Shown here: positions 1 through 12,922 of the stretch, piece after piece | Layout of the letters: the number at the start of each line of letters is the position of its first letter | Position numbering within the stretch: position 1 is the first letter of the stretch | Origin: Coriaria nepalensis | Lineage: Eukaryota > Streptophyta > Magnoliopsida > Cucurbitales > Coriariaceae | Direction of reading: 5' to 3' | Assembly: GCA_027186245.1 (NCBI GenBank) | Contig: CP114481.1 | Coordinates: 34,503,501-34,567,500 of the forward strand | DNA length: 64,000 nucleotides | Position numbers and translations under genes: made by a program | The notes under the pieces: model-generated | What the model was told of the DNA's origin: nothing | What the model saw: the letters and a program-made list of their open reading frames with translations, nothing else | The model's database searches: none

Positions 1-8
1 GTGCATAA

Positions 9-29
9 CTTGCAAATGATCATTGCAAG
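9..29. repeat. Conserved near-perfect dyad in every monomer (first instance)
   Basis: Monomer positions 9-29 form an inverted repeat. A perfect 10-bp palindrome AATGATCATT (15-24) is flanked by arms CTTGC (9-13) and GCAAG (25-29), with one unpaired A at 14. It recurs in phase in nearly all 450 monomers. Common variants hit single positions: C22, T19, C24, A29, and A or C at 10. Such dyads can extrude as cruciforms and are known from centromeres lacking CENP-B boxes. A function here is only inferred. Confidence 0.7.
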
Positions 30-66
30 GAAAGTGTGCATTCGTTTAACCTTAAAATCATTTCAA

Positions 67-73
67 TGAGTCA
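67..73. repeat. TGAGTCA heptamer in A73 monomers (first instance)
   Basis: Monomer positions 67-73 read TGAGTCA, identical to the consensus bZIP/AP-1 binding heptamer, in the large A73 class. In the C73 class it reads TGAGTCC and the palindrome is lost. The sequence match is direct. Occupancy by any factor is unknown, and a 7-bp match in a repeat can be chance multiplied by copy number. Confidence 0.45.
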
Positions 74-242
74 TTTAGAGTCAATAACTTATTTCATAGC
101 AAGTCGAACGTATTCTAGTTTTGCACTACAGACACAACTTTTGTGCATAACTTGCAAATGATCATTGGAAGGAAAGTGTGCATTCGTTTAACCTTAAAAT
201 CATTTCAATGAGTCATTTCAAGTCAATAACTTATTTCAAAGC

Positions 243-256
243 AATTCGAACGAATT
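243..256. repeat. AATTCGAACGAATT inverted repeat in the T103/A111 subclass (first instance)
   Basis: In monomers with T103 and A111, positions 101-114 read AATTCGAACGAATT: two 6-bp complementary arms around a central AA. The same change creates the EcoRI site GAATTC (110-115) and a TTCGAA site. The G103/T111 subclass (AAGTCGAACGTATT) loses both pairings and the EcoRI site. Intermediate combinations such as G103/A111 exist, so linkage is strong but not absolute. Confidence 0.75.
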
Positions 257-3200
257 CTAGTTTTGCACTACAGAGACAACTTTTGTGCATAACTTGCAAA
301 TGATCATTGCAAGGAAAGTCTGCATTCGTGTAAAATTAAAATCATTTCAATTAGTCCTTTCAAGTCAATAACTTATTTCAAAGCAATTCGAACGAATTCT
401 AGTTTTGCATTACAGACATAACTTTTGTGCATAACTTGCAAATGATCATTGCAAGGAAAGTGTGCATTCGTTTAACCTTAAAATCATTTCAATGAGTCAT
501 TTCAAGTCAATAACTTATGTCAAACCAAGTCGAATGAATTCTAGTTTTCTACTACAAACACAACTTTTGTGCATAACTTGCAAAGGATCATTGCAAGGAA
601 AGTGTGCTTTCGTTTAACCTTAAAATCATTTCAATGAGTCATTTCAAGTCAATAATTTATTTCAAAGCACGTCGAACGAATTCTAGTTTTGCAATACAGA
701 CACAACTTTTGTGCATAACTTGCAAATGATCATTGCAAGGAAAGTGTGCATTCGTTTAACCTTAAAATCATTTCAATGAGTCATTTCAAGTCAATAACTT
801 ATTTCAAAGCAATCCGAACGAATTCTAATTTCGCACTACAAACACAACTTTTGTGCATAACTTGCAAATGATCATTGCAAGGAAAGTGTGCATTCGTTTA
901 AAATTAAAATCATTTCAATGAGTCCTTTCAAGTCAATAACTTATTTCGGAGCAAGTCGAACGAATTCTAGTTTTGCACTACAGACATAACTTTTGTGCAT
1001 AACTTGCAAATGATCATTGCAAGGAAAGTGTGCATTCGTTTAACCTTAAAATCATTTCAATGAGTCATTTCAAGTCAATAACTTATTTCATAGCAAGTCG
1101 AACGTATTCTAGTTTTGCACTACAGACACAACTTTTGTGCATAACTTGCAAATGATCATTGCAAGGAAAGTGTGCATTCGTTTAACCTTACAATCATTTC
1201 AATGAGTCATTTCAAGTCAATAACTTATTTCAAAGCAATTCCAACGAATTCTAGTTTTGCACTACAGAGACAACTTTTGTGCATAACTTGCAAATGATCA
1301 TGGCAAGGGAAGTGTGCATTCGTTTAACCTTAAAATCATTTCAATGAGTCATTTCAAGTCAATAACTTATTTCAAAGCAATTCCAACGAATTCTAGTTTT
1401 GCACTACAGAGACAACTTTTGTGCATAACTTGCAAATGATCATCGCAAGGAAAGTGTGCATTCGTTTAACCTTAATATCATTTCAATGAGTCATTTCAAG
1501 TCAATAACTTATGTCAAAGCAAGTCGAACGAATTCTAGTTTTCTACTACAAACACAACTTTAGTGCATAACTTGCAAAGGATCATTGCAAGGAAAGTGTG
1601 CTTTCGTTTAACCTTAAAATCATTTCAATGAGTCATTTCAAGTCAATAATTTATTTCAAAGCACGTCGAACGAATTCTAGTTTTGCACTACAGACACAAC
1701 TTTTGTGCATAACTTGCAAATGATCATTGCAAGGAAAGTGTGCATTCGTTTAACCTTAAAATCATTTCAATGAGTCATTTCAAGTCAATAACTTATTTCA
1801 AAGCAATCCGAACGAATTCTAATTTCGCACTACAAACACAACTTTTGTGCATAACTTGCAAATGATCATTGCAAGGAAAGTGTGCATTCGTTTAAAATTA
1901 AAATCATTTCAATGAGTCCTTTCAAGTCAATAACTTATTTCGGAGCAAGTCGAACGAATTCTAGTTTTGCACTACAGACATAACTTTTGTGCATAACTTG
2001 CAAATGATCATTGCAAGGAAAGTGTGCATTCGTTTAACCTTAAAATCATTTCAATGAGTCATTTAGAGTCAATAACTTATTTCATAGCAAGTCGAATGTA
2101 TTCTAGTTTTGCACTACAGACACAACTTTTGTGCATAACTTGCAAATGATCATTGGAAGGAAAGTGTGCATTCGTTTAACCTTAAAATCATTTCAATGAG
2201 TCATTTCAAGTCAATAACTTATTTCAAAGCAATTCGAACGAATTCTAGTTTTGCACTACAGAGACAACTTTTGTGCATAACTTGCAAATGATCATTGCAA
2301 GGAAAGTCTGCATTCGTGTAAAATTAAAATCATTTCAATGAGTCCTTTCAAGTCAATAACTTATTTCAAAGCAATTCGAACGAATTCTAGTTTTGCATTA
2401 CAGACATAACTTTTGTGCATAACTTGCAAATGATCATTGCAAGGAAAGTGTGCATTCGTTTAACCTTAAAATCATTTCAATGAGTCATTTCAAGTCAATA
2501 ACTTATTTCAAAGCAATTCGAACGAATTCTAGTTTTGCACTACAGAGACAACTTTTGTACATAACTTGCAAATGATCATTGCAAGGAAAGTCTTCATTCC
2601 TGTAAAATTACAATCATTTCAATGAGTCCTTTCAAGTCAATAACTTATTTCAAAGCAATTCGAACGAATTCTAGTTTTGCACTACAGACATAACTTTTGT
2701 GCATAACTTGCAAATGATCATTGCAAGGAAAGTGTGCATTCGTTTAACCTTAAAATCATTTCAATGAGTCATTTCAAGTCAATAACTTATTTCAAAGCAA
2801 GTCGAACGTATTCTAGTTTTGCACTACAGACACAACTTTGGTGCATAACTTGCAAATGATCCTTGCAAGGAAAGTGTGCATTCGTTTAACCTTAAAATCA
2901 TTTCAATGAGTCCTTTCAAGTCAATAACTTATTTCGAAGCAAGTCGAACAAATTCTAATTTTGCACTACAGACATAACTTTTGTGCATAACTTGCAAATG
3001 ATCATTGCAAGGAAAGTGTGCATTCGTTTAACCTTAAAATCATTTCAATGAGTCATTTCAAGTCAATAACTTATTTCATAGCAAGTCGAACGTATTCTAG
3101 TTTTGCACTACAGACACCACTTTTGTGGATAACTTGCAAATGATCATTGCAAGGAAAGTGTGCATTCGTTTAACCTTAAAATCATTTCAATGAGTCATTT

Positions 3201-5680
3201 CAAGTCAATAACTTATTTCAAAGCAATTCCAACGAATTCTAGTTTTGCACTACAGAGACAACTTTTGTGCATAACTTGCAAATGATCATCGCAAGGAAAG
3301 TGTGCATTCGTTTAACCTTAATATCATTTCAATGAGTCATTTCAAGTCAATAACTTATGTCAAAGCAAGTCGAACGAATTCTAGTTTTCTACTACAAACA
3401 CAACTTTAGTGCATAACTTGCAAATGATCATTGCAAGGAAAGTGTGCATTCGTTTAACCTTAAAATCATTTCAATGAGTCATTTCAAGTCAATAACTTAT
3501 GTCAAACCAAGTCGAATGAATTCTAGTTTTCTACTACAAACACAACTTTTGTGCATAACTTGCAAAGGATCATTGCAAGGAAAGTGTGCTTTCGTTTAAC
3601 CTTAAAATCATTTCAATGAGTCATTTCAAGTCAATAATTTATTTCAAAGCACGTCGAACGAATTCTAGTTTTGCACTACAGACACAACTTTTGTGCATAA
3701 CTTGCAAATGATCATTGCAAGGAAAGTGTGCATTCGTTTAACCTTAAAATCATTTCAATGAGTCATTTCAAGTCAATAACTTATTTCAAAGCAATCCGAA
3801 CGAATTCTAATTTCGCACTACAAACACAACTTTTGTGCATAACTTGCAAATGATCATTGCAAGGAAAGTGTGCATTCGTTTAAAATTAAAATCATTTCAA
3901 TGAGTCCTTTCAAGACAATAACTTATTTCGGAGCAAGTCGAACGAATTCTAGTTTTGCACTACAGACATAACTTTTGTGCATAACTTGCAAATGATCATT
4001 GCAAGGAAAGTGTGCATTCGTTTAACCTTAAAATCATTTCAATGAGTCATTTAGAGTCAATAACTTATTTCATAGCAAGTCGAACGTATTCTAGTTTTGC
4101 ACTACAGACACAACTTTTGTGCATAACTTGCAAATGATCATTGGAAGGAAAGTGTGCATTCGTTTAACCTTAAAATCATTTCAATGAGTCATTGCAAGTC
4201 AATAACTTATTTCAAAGCAATTCGAACGAATTCTAGTTTTGCACTACAGAGACAACTTTTGTGCATAACTTGCAAATGATCATTGCAAGGAAAGTCTGCA
4301 TTCGTGTAAAATTAAAATCATTTCAATGAGTCCTTTCAAGTCAATAACTTATTTCAAAGCAATTCGAACGAATTCTAGTTTTGCATTACAGACATAACTT
4401 TTGTGCATAACTTGCAAATGATCATTGCAAGGAAAGTGTGCATTCGTTTAACCTTAAAATCATTTCAATGAGTCATTTCAAGTCAATAACTTATTTCAAA
4501 GCAATTCGAACGAATTCTAGTTTTGCACTACAGAGACAACTTTTGTGCATAACTTGCAAATGATCATTGCAAGGAAAGTCTTCATTCCTGTAAAATTACA
4601 ATCATTTCAATGAGTCCTTTCAAGTCAATAACTTATTTCAAAGCAATTCGAACGAATTCTAGTTTTGCATTACAGACATAACTTTTGTGCATAACTTGCA
4701 AATGATCATTGCAAGGAAAGTGTGCATTCGTTTAACCTTAAAATCATTTCAATGAGTCATTTCAAGTCAATAACTTATTTCAAAGCAATTCGAACGAATT
4801 CTAGTTTTGCACTACAGAGACAACTTTTGTGCATAACTTGCAAATGATCATTGCAAGGAAAGTCTGCATTCGTGTAAAATTAAAATCATTTCAATGAGTC
4901 CTTTCAAGTCAATAACTTATTTCAAAGCAATTCGAACGAATTCTAGTTTTGCACTACAGACATAACTTTTGTGCATAACTTGCAAATGATCATTGCAAGG
5001 AAAGTGTGCATTCGTTTAACCTTAAAATCATTTCAATGAGTCATTTCAAGTCAATAACTTATTTCAAAGCAATTCGAACGAATTCTAGTTTTGCACTACA
5101 GAGACAACTTTTGTGCATAACTTGCAAATGATCATTGCAAGGAAAGTCTTCATTCCTGTAAAATTACAATCATTTCAATGAGTCCTTCCAAGTCAATAAC
5201 TTATTTCAAAGCAATTCAAACGAATTCTAGTTTTGCACTACAGACATAACTTTTGTGCATAACTTGCAAATGATCATTGCAAGGAAAGTGTGCATTCGTT
5301 TAACCTTAAAATCATTTCAATGAGTCATTTCAAGTCAATAACTTATTTCAAAGCAAGTCGAACGTATTCTAGTTTTGCACTACAGACACAACTTTGGTGC
5401 ATAACTTGCAAATGATCCTTGCAAGGAAAGTGTGCATTCGTTTAACCTTAAAATCATTTCAATGAGTCCTTTCAAGTCAATAACTTATTTCGAAGCAAGT
5501 CGAACAAATTCTAATTTTGCACTACAGACATAACTTTTGTGCATAACTTGCAAATGATCATTGCAAGGAAAGTGTGCATTCGTTTAACCTTAAAATCATT
5601 TCAATGAGTCATTTCAAGTCAATAACTTATTTCATAGCAAGTCGAATGTATTCTAGTTTTGCACTACAGACACAACTTTT

Positions 5681-8520
5681 GTGCATAACTTGCAAATGAT
5701 CATGGCAAGGGAAGTGTGCATTCGTTTAACCTTAAAATCATTTCAATGAGTCCTTTCAAGTCAATAACTTATTTCAAAGCAATTCCAACGAATTCTAGTT
5801 TTGCACTACAGAGACAACTTTTGTGCATAACTTGCAAATGATCATCGCAAGGAAAGTGTGCATTCGTTTAACCTTAATATCATTTCAATGAGTCATTTCA
5901 AGTCAATAACTTATGTCAAAGCAAGTCGAACGAATTCTAGTTTTCTACTACAAACACAACTTTAGTGCATAACTTGCAAATGATCATTGCAAGGAAAGTG
6001 TGCATTCGTTTAACCTTAAAATCATTTCAATGAGTCATTTCAAGTCAATAACTTATGTCAAACCAAGTCGAATGAATTCTAGTTTTCTACTACAAACACA
6101 ACTTTTGTGCATAACTTGCAAATGATCATTGCAAGGAAAGTGTGCTTTCGTTTAACCTTAAAATCATTTCAATGAGTCATTTCAAGTCAATAATTTATTT
6201 CAAAGCACGTCGAACGAATTCTAGTTTTGCACTACAGACACAACTTTTGTGCATAACTTGCAAATGATCATTGCAAGGAAAGTGTGCATTCGTTTAACCT
6301 TAAAATCATTTCAATGAGTCATTTCAAGTCAATAACTTATTTCAAAGCAATCCGAACGAATTCTAATTTCGCACTACAAACACAACTTTTGTGCATAACT
6401 TGCAAATGATCCTTGCAAGGAAAGTGTGCATTCGTTTAACCTTAAAATCATTTCAATGAGTCCTTTCAAGTCAATAACTTATTTCGAAGCAAGTCGAACA
6501 AATTCTAATTTTGCACTACAGACATAACTTTTGTGCATAACTTGCAAATGATCATTGCAAGGAAAGTGTGCATTCGTTTAAAATTAAAATCATTTCAATG
6601 AGTCGTTTCAAGTCAATAACTTATTTCGGAGCAAGTCGAACGAATTCTAGTTTTGCACTACAGACATAACTTTTGTGCATAACTTGCAAATGATCATTGC
6701 AAGGAAAGTGTGCATTCGTTTAAAATTAAAATCATTTCAATGAGTCCTTTCAAGTCAATAACTTATTTCGGAGCAAGTCGAACGAATTCTAGTTTTGCAC
6801 TACAGACATAACTTTTGTGCATAACTTGCAAATGATCATTGCAAGGAAAGTGTGCATTCGTTTAACCTTAAAATCATTTCAATGAGTCATTTAGAGTCAA
6901 TAACTTATTTCATAGCAAGTCGAACGTATTCTAGTTTTGCACTACAGACACAACTTTTGTGCATAACTTGCAAATGATCATTGCAAGGAAAGTGTGCATT
7001 CGTTTAACCTTAAAATCATTTCAATGAGTCATTTCAAGTCAATAACTTATTTCAAAGCAATTCGAACGAATTCTAGTTTTGCACTACAGACATAACTTTT
7101 GTGCATAACTTGCAAATGATCATTGCAAGGAAAGTGTGCATTCGTTTAACCTTAAAATCATTTCAATGAGTCATTTCAAGTCAATAACTTATTTCAAAGC
7201 AATTCGAACGAATTCTAGTTTTGCACTACAGAGACAACTTTTGTGCATAACTTGCAAATGATCATTGCAAGGAAAGTCTTCATTCCTGTAAAATTACAAT
7301 CATTTCAATGAGTCCTTTCAAGTCAATAACTTATTTCAAAGCAATTCGAACGAATTCTAGTTTTGCACTACAGACATAACTTTTGTGCATAACTTGCAAA
7401 TGATCATTGCAAGGAAAGTGTGCATTCGTTTAACCTTAAAATCATTTCAATGAGTCATTTCAAGTCAATAACTTATTTCAAAGCAAGTCGAACGTATTCT
7501 AGTTTTGCACTACAGACACAACTTTGGTGCATAACTTGCAAATGATCCTTGCAAGGAAAGTGTGCATTCGTTTAACCTTAAAATCATTTCAATGAGTCAT
7601 TTCAAGTCAATAACTTATTTCAAAGCAATTCGAACGAATTGTAGTTTTGCACTACAGAGACAACTTTTGTGCATAACTTGCAAATGTTCATTGCAAGGAA
7701 AGTGTGCATTCGTTTAAAATTAAAATCATTTCAATGAGTCCTTTCAAGTCAATAACTTATTTCAGAGCAAGTCGAACGAATTCTAGTTTTGCACTACAGA
7801 CATAACTTCTGTGCATAACTTGCAAATGATCATTGCAAGGAAAGTGTGCATTCGTTTAACCTTAAAATCATTTCAATGAGTCATTTCAAGTCAATAACTT
7901 ATTTCATAGCAAGTCGAACGTATTCTAGTTTTGCACTACAGACACAACTTTTGTGCATAACTTGCAAATGATCATTGCAAGGAAGGTGTGCATTCGTTTA
8001 ACCTTAAAATCATTTCAATGAGTCCTTTCAAGTCAATAACTTATTTCGGAGCAATTCGAACGAATTCTAGTTTTGCACTACAGACATAACTTTTGTGCAT
8101 AACTTGCAAATGATCATTGCAAGGAAAGTGTGCATTCGTTTAACCTTAAAATCATTTCAATGAGTCATTTCAAGTCAATAACTTATTTCAAAGCAAGTCG
8201 AACGTATTCTAGTTTTGCACTACAGACACAACTTCTGTGCATAACTTGCAAATGATCATTGCAAAGAAAGTGTGCATTCGTTTACCCTTAAAATCATTTC
8301 AATGAGTCATTTCAAGTCAATAACTTATTTCAAAGCAATTCGAACGAATTCTAGTTTTGCACTACAGACACAACTTTCGTGCATAACTTGCAAATGATCA
8401 TTGCAAGGAAAGTGTGCATTCGTTTAACCTTAAAATCATTTCAATGAGTCATTTCAAGTCAATAACTTATTTCAAAGCAAGTCGAACGTATTCTAGTTTT
8501 ACACTACAGACACAACTTTG
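5681..8520. repeat. 20-monomer block repeated at 9515-12354 (27-monomer shift)
   Basis: CATGGC at 5701/9535, GTCAAACC at 6057/9891, AATCCG at 6349/10183 and TTTAGAG at 6887/10721 are all 3834 bp apart, so 2840 bp is duplicated with a 27-monomer offset. A few substitutions separate the copies (for example C/A at 5752/9586, G/C at 6604/10438, C/G in GTCGAATG versus GTGGAATG). This duplication therefore looks older than the 6248-bp duplication that later copied it whole. Confidence 0.8.
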
Positions 8521-11500
8521 GTGCATAACTTGCAAATGATCATTGCAAGGAAAGTGTGCATTCGTTTTACCTTAAAATCATTTCTATGAGTCATTTCAAG
8601 TCAATAACTTATTTCAAAGCAATTCGAACGAATTCTAGTTTTGCACTACAGAGACAACTTTTGTGCGTAACTTGCAAATGATCATTGCAAGGAAAGTGTG
8701 CATTCGTTTAAAATTAAAATTATTTCAATGAGTCCTTTCAAGTCAATAACTTATTTCGAAGCAAGTCGAACGTATTCTAGTTTTGCACTACAGACACAAC
8801 TTTTGTGCATAACTTGCAAATGATCATTGCAAGGAAAGTGTGCATTCGTTTAACCTTAAAATCATTTCAATGAGTCATTTCAAGTCAATAACTTATTTCA
8901 AAGCAAGTCGAACGTATTCTAGTTTTGCACTACAGACCCAACTTTGGTGCATAACTTGCAAATGATCCTTGCAAGGAAAGTGTGCATTCGTTTAACCTTA
9001 AAATCATTTCAATGAGTCCTTTCAAGTCAATAACTTATTTCGAAGCAAGTCGAACAAATTCTAATTTTGCACTACAGACATAACTTTTGTGCATAACTTG
9101 CAAATGATCATTGCAAGGAAAGTGTGCATTCGTTTAACCTTAAAATCATTTCAATGAGTCATTTCAAGTCAATAACTTATTTCATAGCAAGTCGAACGTA
9201 TTCTAGTTTTGCACTACAGACACAACTTTTGTGGATAACTTGCAAATGATCATTGCAAGGAAAGTCTGCATTCGTTTTACCTTAAAATCATTTCTATGAG
9301 TCATTTCAAGTCAATAACTTATTTCAAAGCAATTCGAACGAATTCTAGTTTTGCACTACAGAGACAACTTTTGTGCATAACTTGCAAATGATCATTGCAA
9401 GGAAAGTGTGCATTCGTTTAAAATTAAAATCATTTCAATGAGTCCTTTCAAGTCAATAACTTATTTCGAAGCAAGTCGAACGAATTCTTATTTTGCACTA
9501 CAGACATAACTTTTGTGCATAACTTGCAAATGATCATGGCAAGGGAAGTGTCCATTCGTTTAACCTTAAAATCATTTCAATGAGTCATTTCAAGTCAATA
9601 ACTTATTTCAAAGCAATTCCAACGAATTCTAGTTTTGCACTACAGAGACAACTTTTGTGCATAACTTGCAAATGATCATCGCAAGGAAAGTGTGCATTCG
9701 TTTAACCTTAATATCATTTCAATGAGTCATTTCAAGTCAATAACTTATGTCAAAGCAAGTCGAACGAATTCTAGTTTTCTACTACAAACACAACTTTAGT
9801 GCATAACTTGCAAATGATCATTGCAAGGAAAGTGTGCATTCGTTTAACCTTAAAATCATTTCAATGAGTCATTTCAAGTCAATAACTTATGTCAAACCAA
9901 GTGGAATGAATTCTAGTTTTCTACTACAAACACAACTTTTGTGCATAACTTGCAAATGATCATTGCAAGGAAAGTGTGCTTTCGTTTAACCTTAAAATCA
10001 TTTCAATGAGTCATTTCAAGTCAATAATTTATTTCAAAGCACGTCGAACGAATTCTAGTTTTGCACTACAGACACAACTTTTGTGCATAACTTGCAAATG
10101 ATCATTGCAAGGAAAGTGTGCATTCGTTTAACCTTAAAATCATTTCAATGAGTCATTTCAAGTCAATAACTTATTTCAAAGCAATCCGAACGAATTCTAA
10201 TTTCGCACTACAAACACAACTTTTGTGCATAACTTGCAAATGATCCTTGCAAGGAAAGTGTGCATTCGTTTAACCTTAAAATCATTTCAATGAGTCCTTT
10301 CAAGTCAATAACTTATTTCGAAGCAAGTCGAACAAATTCTAATTTTGCACTACAGACATAACTTTTGTGCATAACTTGCAAATGATCATTGCAAGGAAAG
10401 TGTGCATTCGTTTAAAATTAAAATCATTTCAATGAGTCCTTTCAAGTCAATAACTTATTTCGGAGCAAGTCGAACGAATTCTAGTTTTGCACTACAGACA
10501 TAACTTTTGTGCATAACTTGCAAATGATCATTGCAAGGAAAGTGTGCATTCGTTTAAAATTAAAATCATTTCAATGAGTCCTTTCAAGTCAATAACTTAT
10601 TTCGGAGCAAGTCGAACGAATTCTAGTTTTGCACTACAGACATAACTTTTGTGCATAACTTGCAAATGATCATTGCAAGGAAAGTGTGCATTCGTTTAAC
10701 CTTAAAATCATTTCAATGAGTCATTTAGAGTCAATAACTTATTTCATAGCAAGTCGAACGTATTCTAGTTTTGCACTACAGACACAACTTTTGTGCATAA
10801 CTTGCAAATGATCATTGCAAGGAAAGTGTGCATTCGTTTAACCTTAAAATCATTTCAATGAGTCATTTCAAGTCAATAACTTATTTCAAAGCAATTCGAA
10901 CGAATTCTAGTTTTGCACTACAGACATAACTTTTGTGCATAACTTGCAAATGATCATTGCAAGGAAAGTGTGCATTCGTTTAACCTTAAAATCATTTCAA
11001 TGAGTCATTTCAAGTCAATAACTTATTTCAAAGCAATTCGAACGAATTCTAGTTTTCCACTACAGAGACAACTTTTGTGCATAACTTGCAAATGATCATT
11101 GCAAGGAAAGTCTTCATTCCTGTAAAATTACAATCATTTCAATGAGTCCTTTCAAGTCAATAACTTATTTCAAAGCAATTCGAACGAATTCTAGTTTTGC
11201 ACTACAGACATAACTTTTGTGCATAACTTGCAAATGATCATTGCAAGGAAAGTGTGCATTCGTTTAACCTTAAAATCATTTCAATGAGTCATTTCAAGTC
11301 AATAACTTATTTCAAAGCAAGTCGAACGTATTCTAGTTTTGCACTACAGACACAACTTTGGTGCATAACTTGCAAATGATCCTTGCAAGGAAAGTGTGCA
11401 TTCGTTTAACCTTAAAATCATTTCAATGAGACATTTCAAGTCAATAACTTATTTCAAAGCAATTCGAACGAATTGTAGTTTTGCACTACAGAGACAACTT

Positions 11501-12922
11501 TTGTGCATAACTTGCAAATGTTCATTGCAAGGAAAGTGTGCATTCGTTTAAAATTAAAATCATTTCAATGAGTCCTTTCAAGTCAATAACTTATTTCAGA
11601 GCAAGTCGAACGAATTCTAGTTTTGCACTACAGACATAACTTCTGTGCATAACTTGCAAATGATCATTGCAAGGAAAGTGTGCATTCGTTTAACCTTAAA
11701 ATCATTTCAATGAGTCATTTCAAGTCAATAACTTATTTCATAGCAAGTCGAACGTATTCTAGTTTTGCACTACAGACACAACTTTTGTGCATAACTTGCA
11801 AATGATCATTGCAAGGAAGGTGTGCATTCGTTTAACCTTAAAATCATTTCAATGAGTCCTTTCAAGTCAATAACTTATTTCGGAGCAATTCGAACGAATT
11901 CTAGTTTTGCACTACAGACATAACTTTTGTGCATAACTTGCAAATGATCATTGCAAGGAAAGTGTGCATTCGTTTAACCTTAAAATCATTTCAATGAGTC
12001 ATTTCAAGTCAATAACTTATTTCAAAGCAAGTCGAACGTATTCTAGTTTTGCACTACAGACACAACTTCTGTGCATAACTTGCAAATGATCATTGCAAAG
12101 AAAGTGTGCATTCGTTTACCCTTAAAATCATTTCAATGAGTCATTTCAAGTCAATAACTTATTTCAAAGCAATTCGAACGAATTCTAGTTTTGCACTACA
12201 GACACAACTTTTGTGCATAACTTGCAAATGATCATTGCAAGGAAAGTGTGCATTCGTTTAACCTTAAAATCATTTCAATGAGTCATTTCAAGTCAATAAC
12301 TTATTTCAAAGCAAGTCGAACGTATTCTAGTTTTACACTACAGACACAACTTTGGTGCATAACTTGCAAATGATCATTGCAAGGAAAGTATGCATTCGTT
12401 TAACCTTAAAATCATTACAATGAGTCATTTCAAGTCAATAACTTATTTCGAAGCAAGTCGAACGTATTCTAGTTTTGCACTACAGACACAACTTTTGTGC
12501 ATAATTTGCAAATGATCATTGCAAGGAAAGTCTGCATTCGTGTAAAATTAAAATCATTTCAATGAGTCCTTTCAAGTCAATAACTTATTTCAAAGCAATT
12601 CGAACGAATTCTAGTTTTGCACTACAGACATAACTTTTGTGCATAACTTGCAAATGATCATTGCAAGGAAAGTGTGCATTCGTTTAAAATTAAAATCATT
12701 TCAATGAGTCCTTTCAAGTCAATAACTTATTTCAGAGCAAGTCGAACGAATTCTAGTTTTGCACTACAGACATAACTTCTGTGCATAACTTGCAAATGAT
12801 CATTGCAAGGAAAGTCTTCATTCCTGTAAAATTACAATCATTTCAATGAGTCCTTTCAAGTCAATAACTTATTTCAAAGCAATTCGAACGAATTCTAGTT
12901 TTGCACTACAGACATAACTTTT
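6675..12922. repeat. 44-monomer higher-order repeat, copy 1 (6248 bp)
   Basis: Shared rare variants place this unit 6248 bp from copy 2: TTTAGAG 6887/13135 and 10721/16969, CAGACCCA 8931/15179 (unit positions), TTTCTATGAG 8581/14829 and 9291/15539, GTGGATAAC 9231/15479, CATGGC 9535/15783, GTGGAATG 9901/16149, GAGACATTTC near 11429/17677. Inside the unit, 6675-8520 and 10509-12354 are themselves near copies shifted by 27 monomers (3834 bp), giving a P-Q-P-R layout of 13+14+13+4 monomers. The last two monomers (about 12639-12922) do not match those of copy 2. Confidence 0.9.

Larger units (their letters stand above)
1..142 (+). repeat. Representative satellite monomer (phase reference)
   Basis: This is the first monomer, used here to number positions 1-142. 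It is a C50C51/A73 haplotype with the TTTAGAG variant near position 76 and T97 (CATAGC), G103 and T111, so it has GTATTC instead of an EcoRI site. Most monomers carry a BclI-type TGATCA at 17-22 and a HinfI-type GAGTC at 68-72. The phase is arbitrary: the window simply begins at GTGCAT. A 142-bp unit is close to the DNA length wrapped by one nucleosome core, a common property of centromeric satellites. Confidence 0.9.
1..6674. repeat. Mosaic zone with 14-, 7-, 13-, 18- and 21-monomer duplications
   Basis: The TTTAGAG variant recurs at 71, 2059 and 4047, spaced 1988 bp (14 monomers). Positions 1 to about 490 match from 1989, and 1989 to about 2690 match from 3977. Positions 569-1065 repeat at 1563-2060 (994 bp, 7 monomers; shared CAAAGG and GCTTTCG variants). 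The GTCAAACC variant at 519, 3501 and 6057 gives shifts of 2982 and 2556 bp (21 and 18 monomers). The CATCGC variant at 1441 and 3287 gives 1846 bp (13 monomers). AAGTCTTCATTCC monomers recur 568 bp apart near 4580 and 5148. Several overlapping amplifications are layered here, with no single clean period. Confidence 0.8.

Noticed and set aside
41..57. CENP-B box
   Set aside because: TTCG followed by four bases and an A occurs at 41-49, but the required CGGG is replaced by TTAA. The TTCG at 103-106 in the T103 class also lacks CGGG. The essential core is missing.
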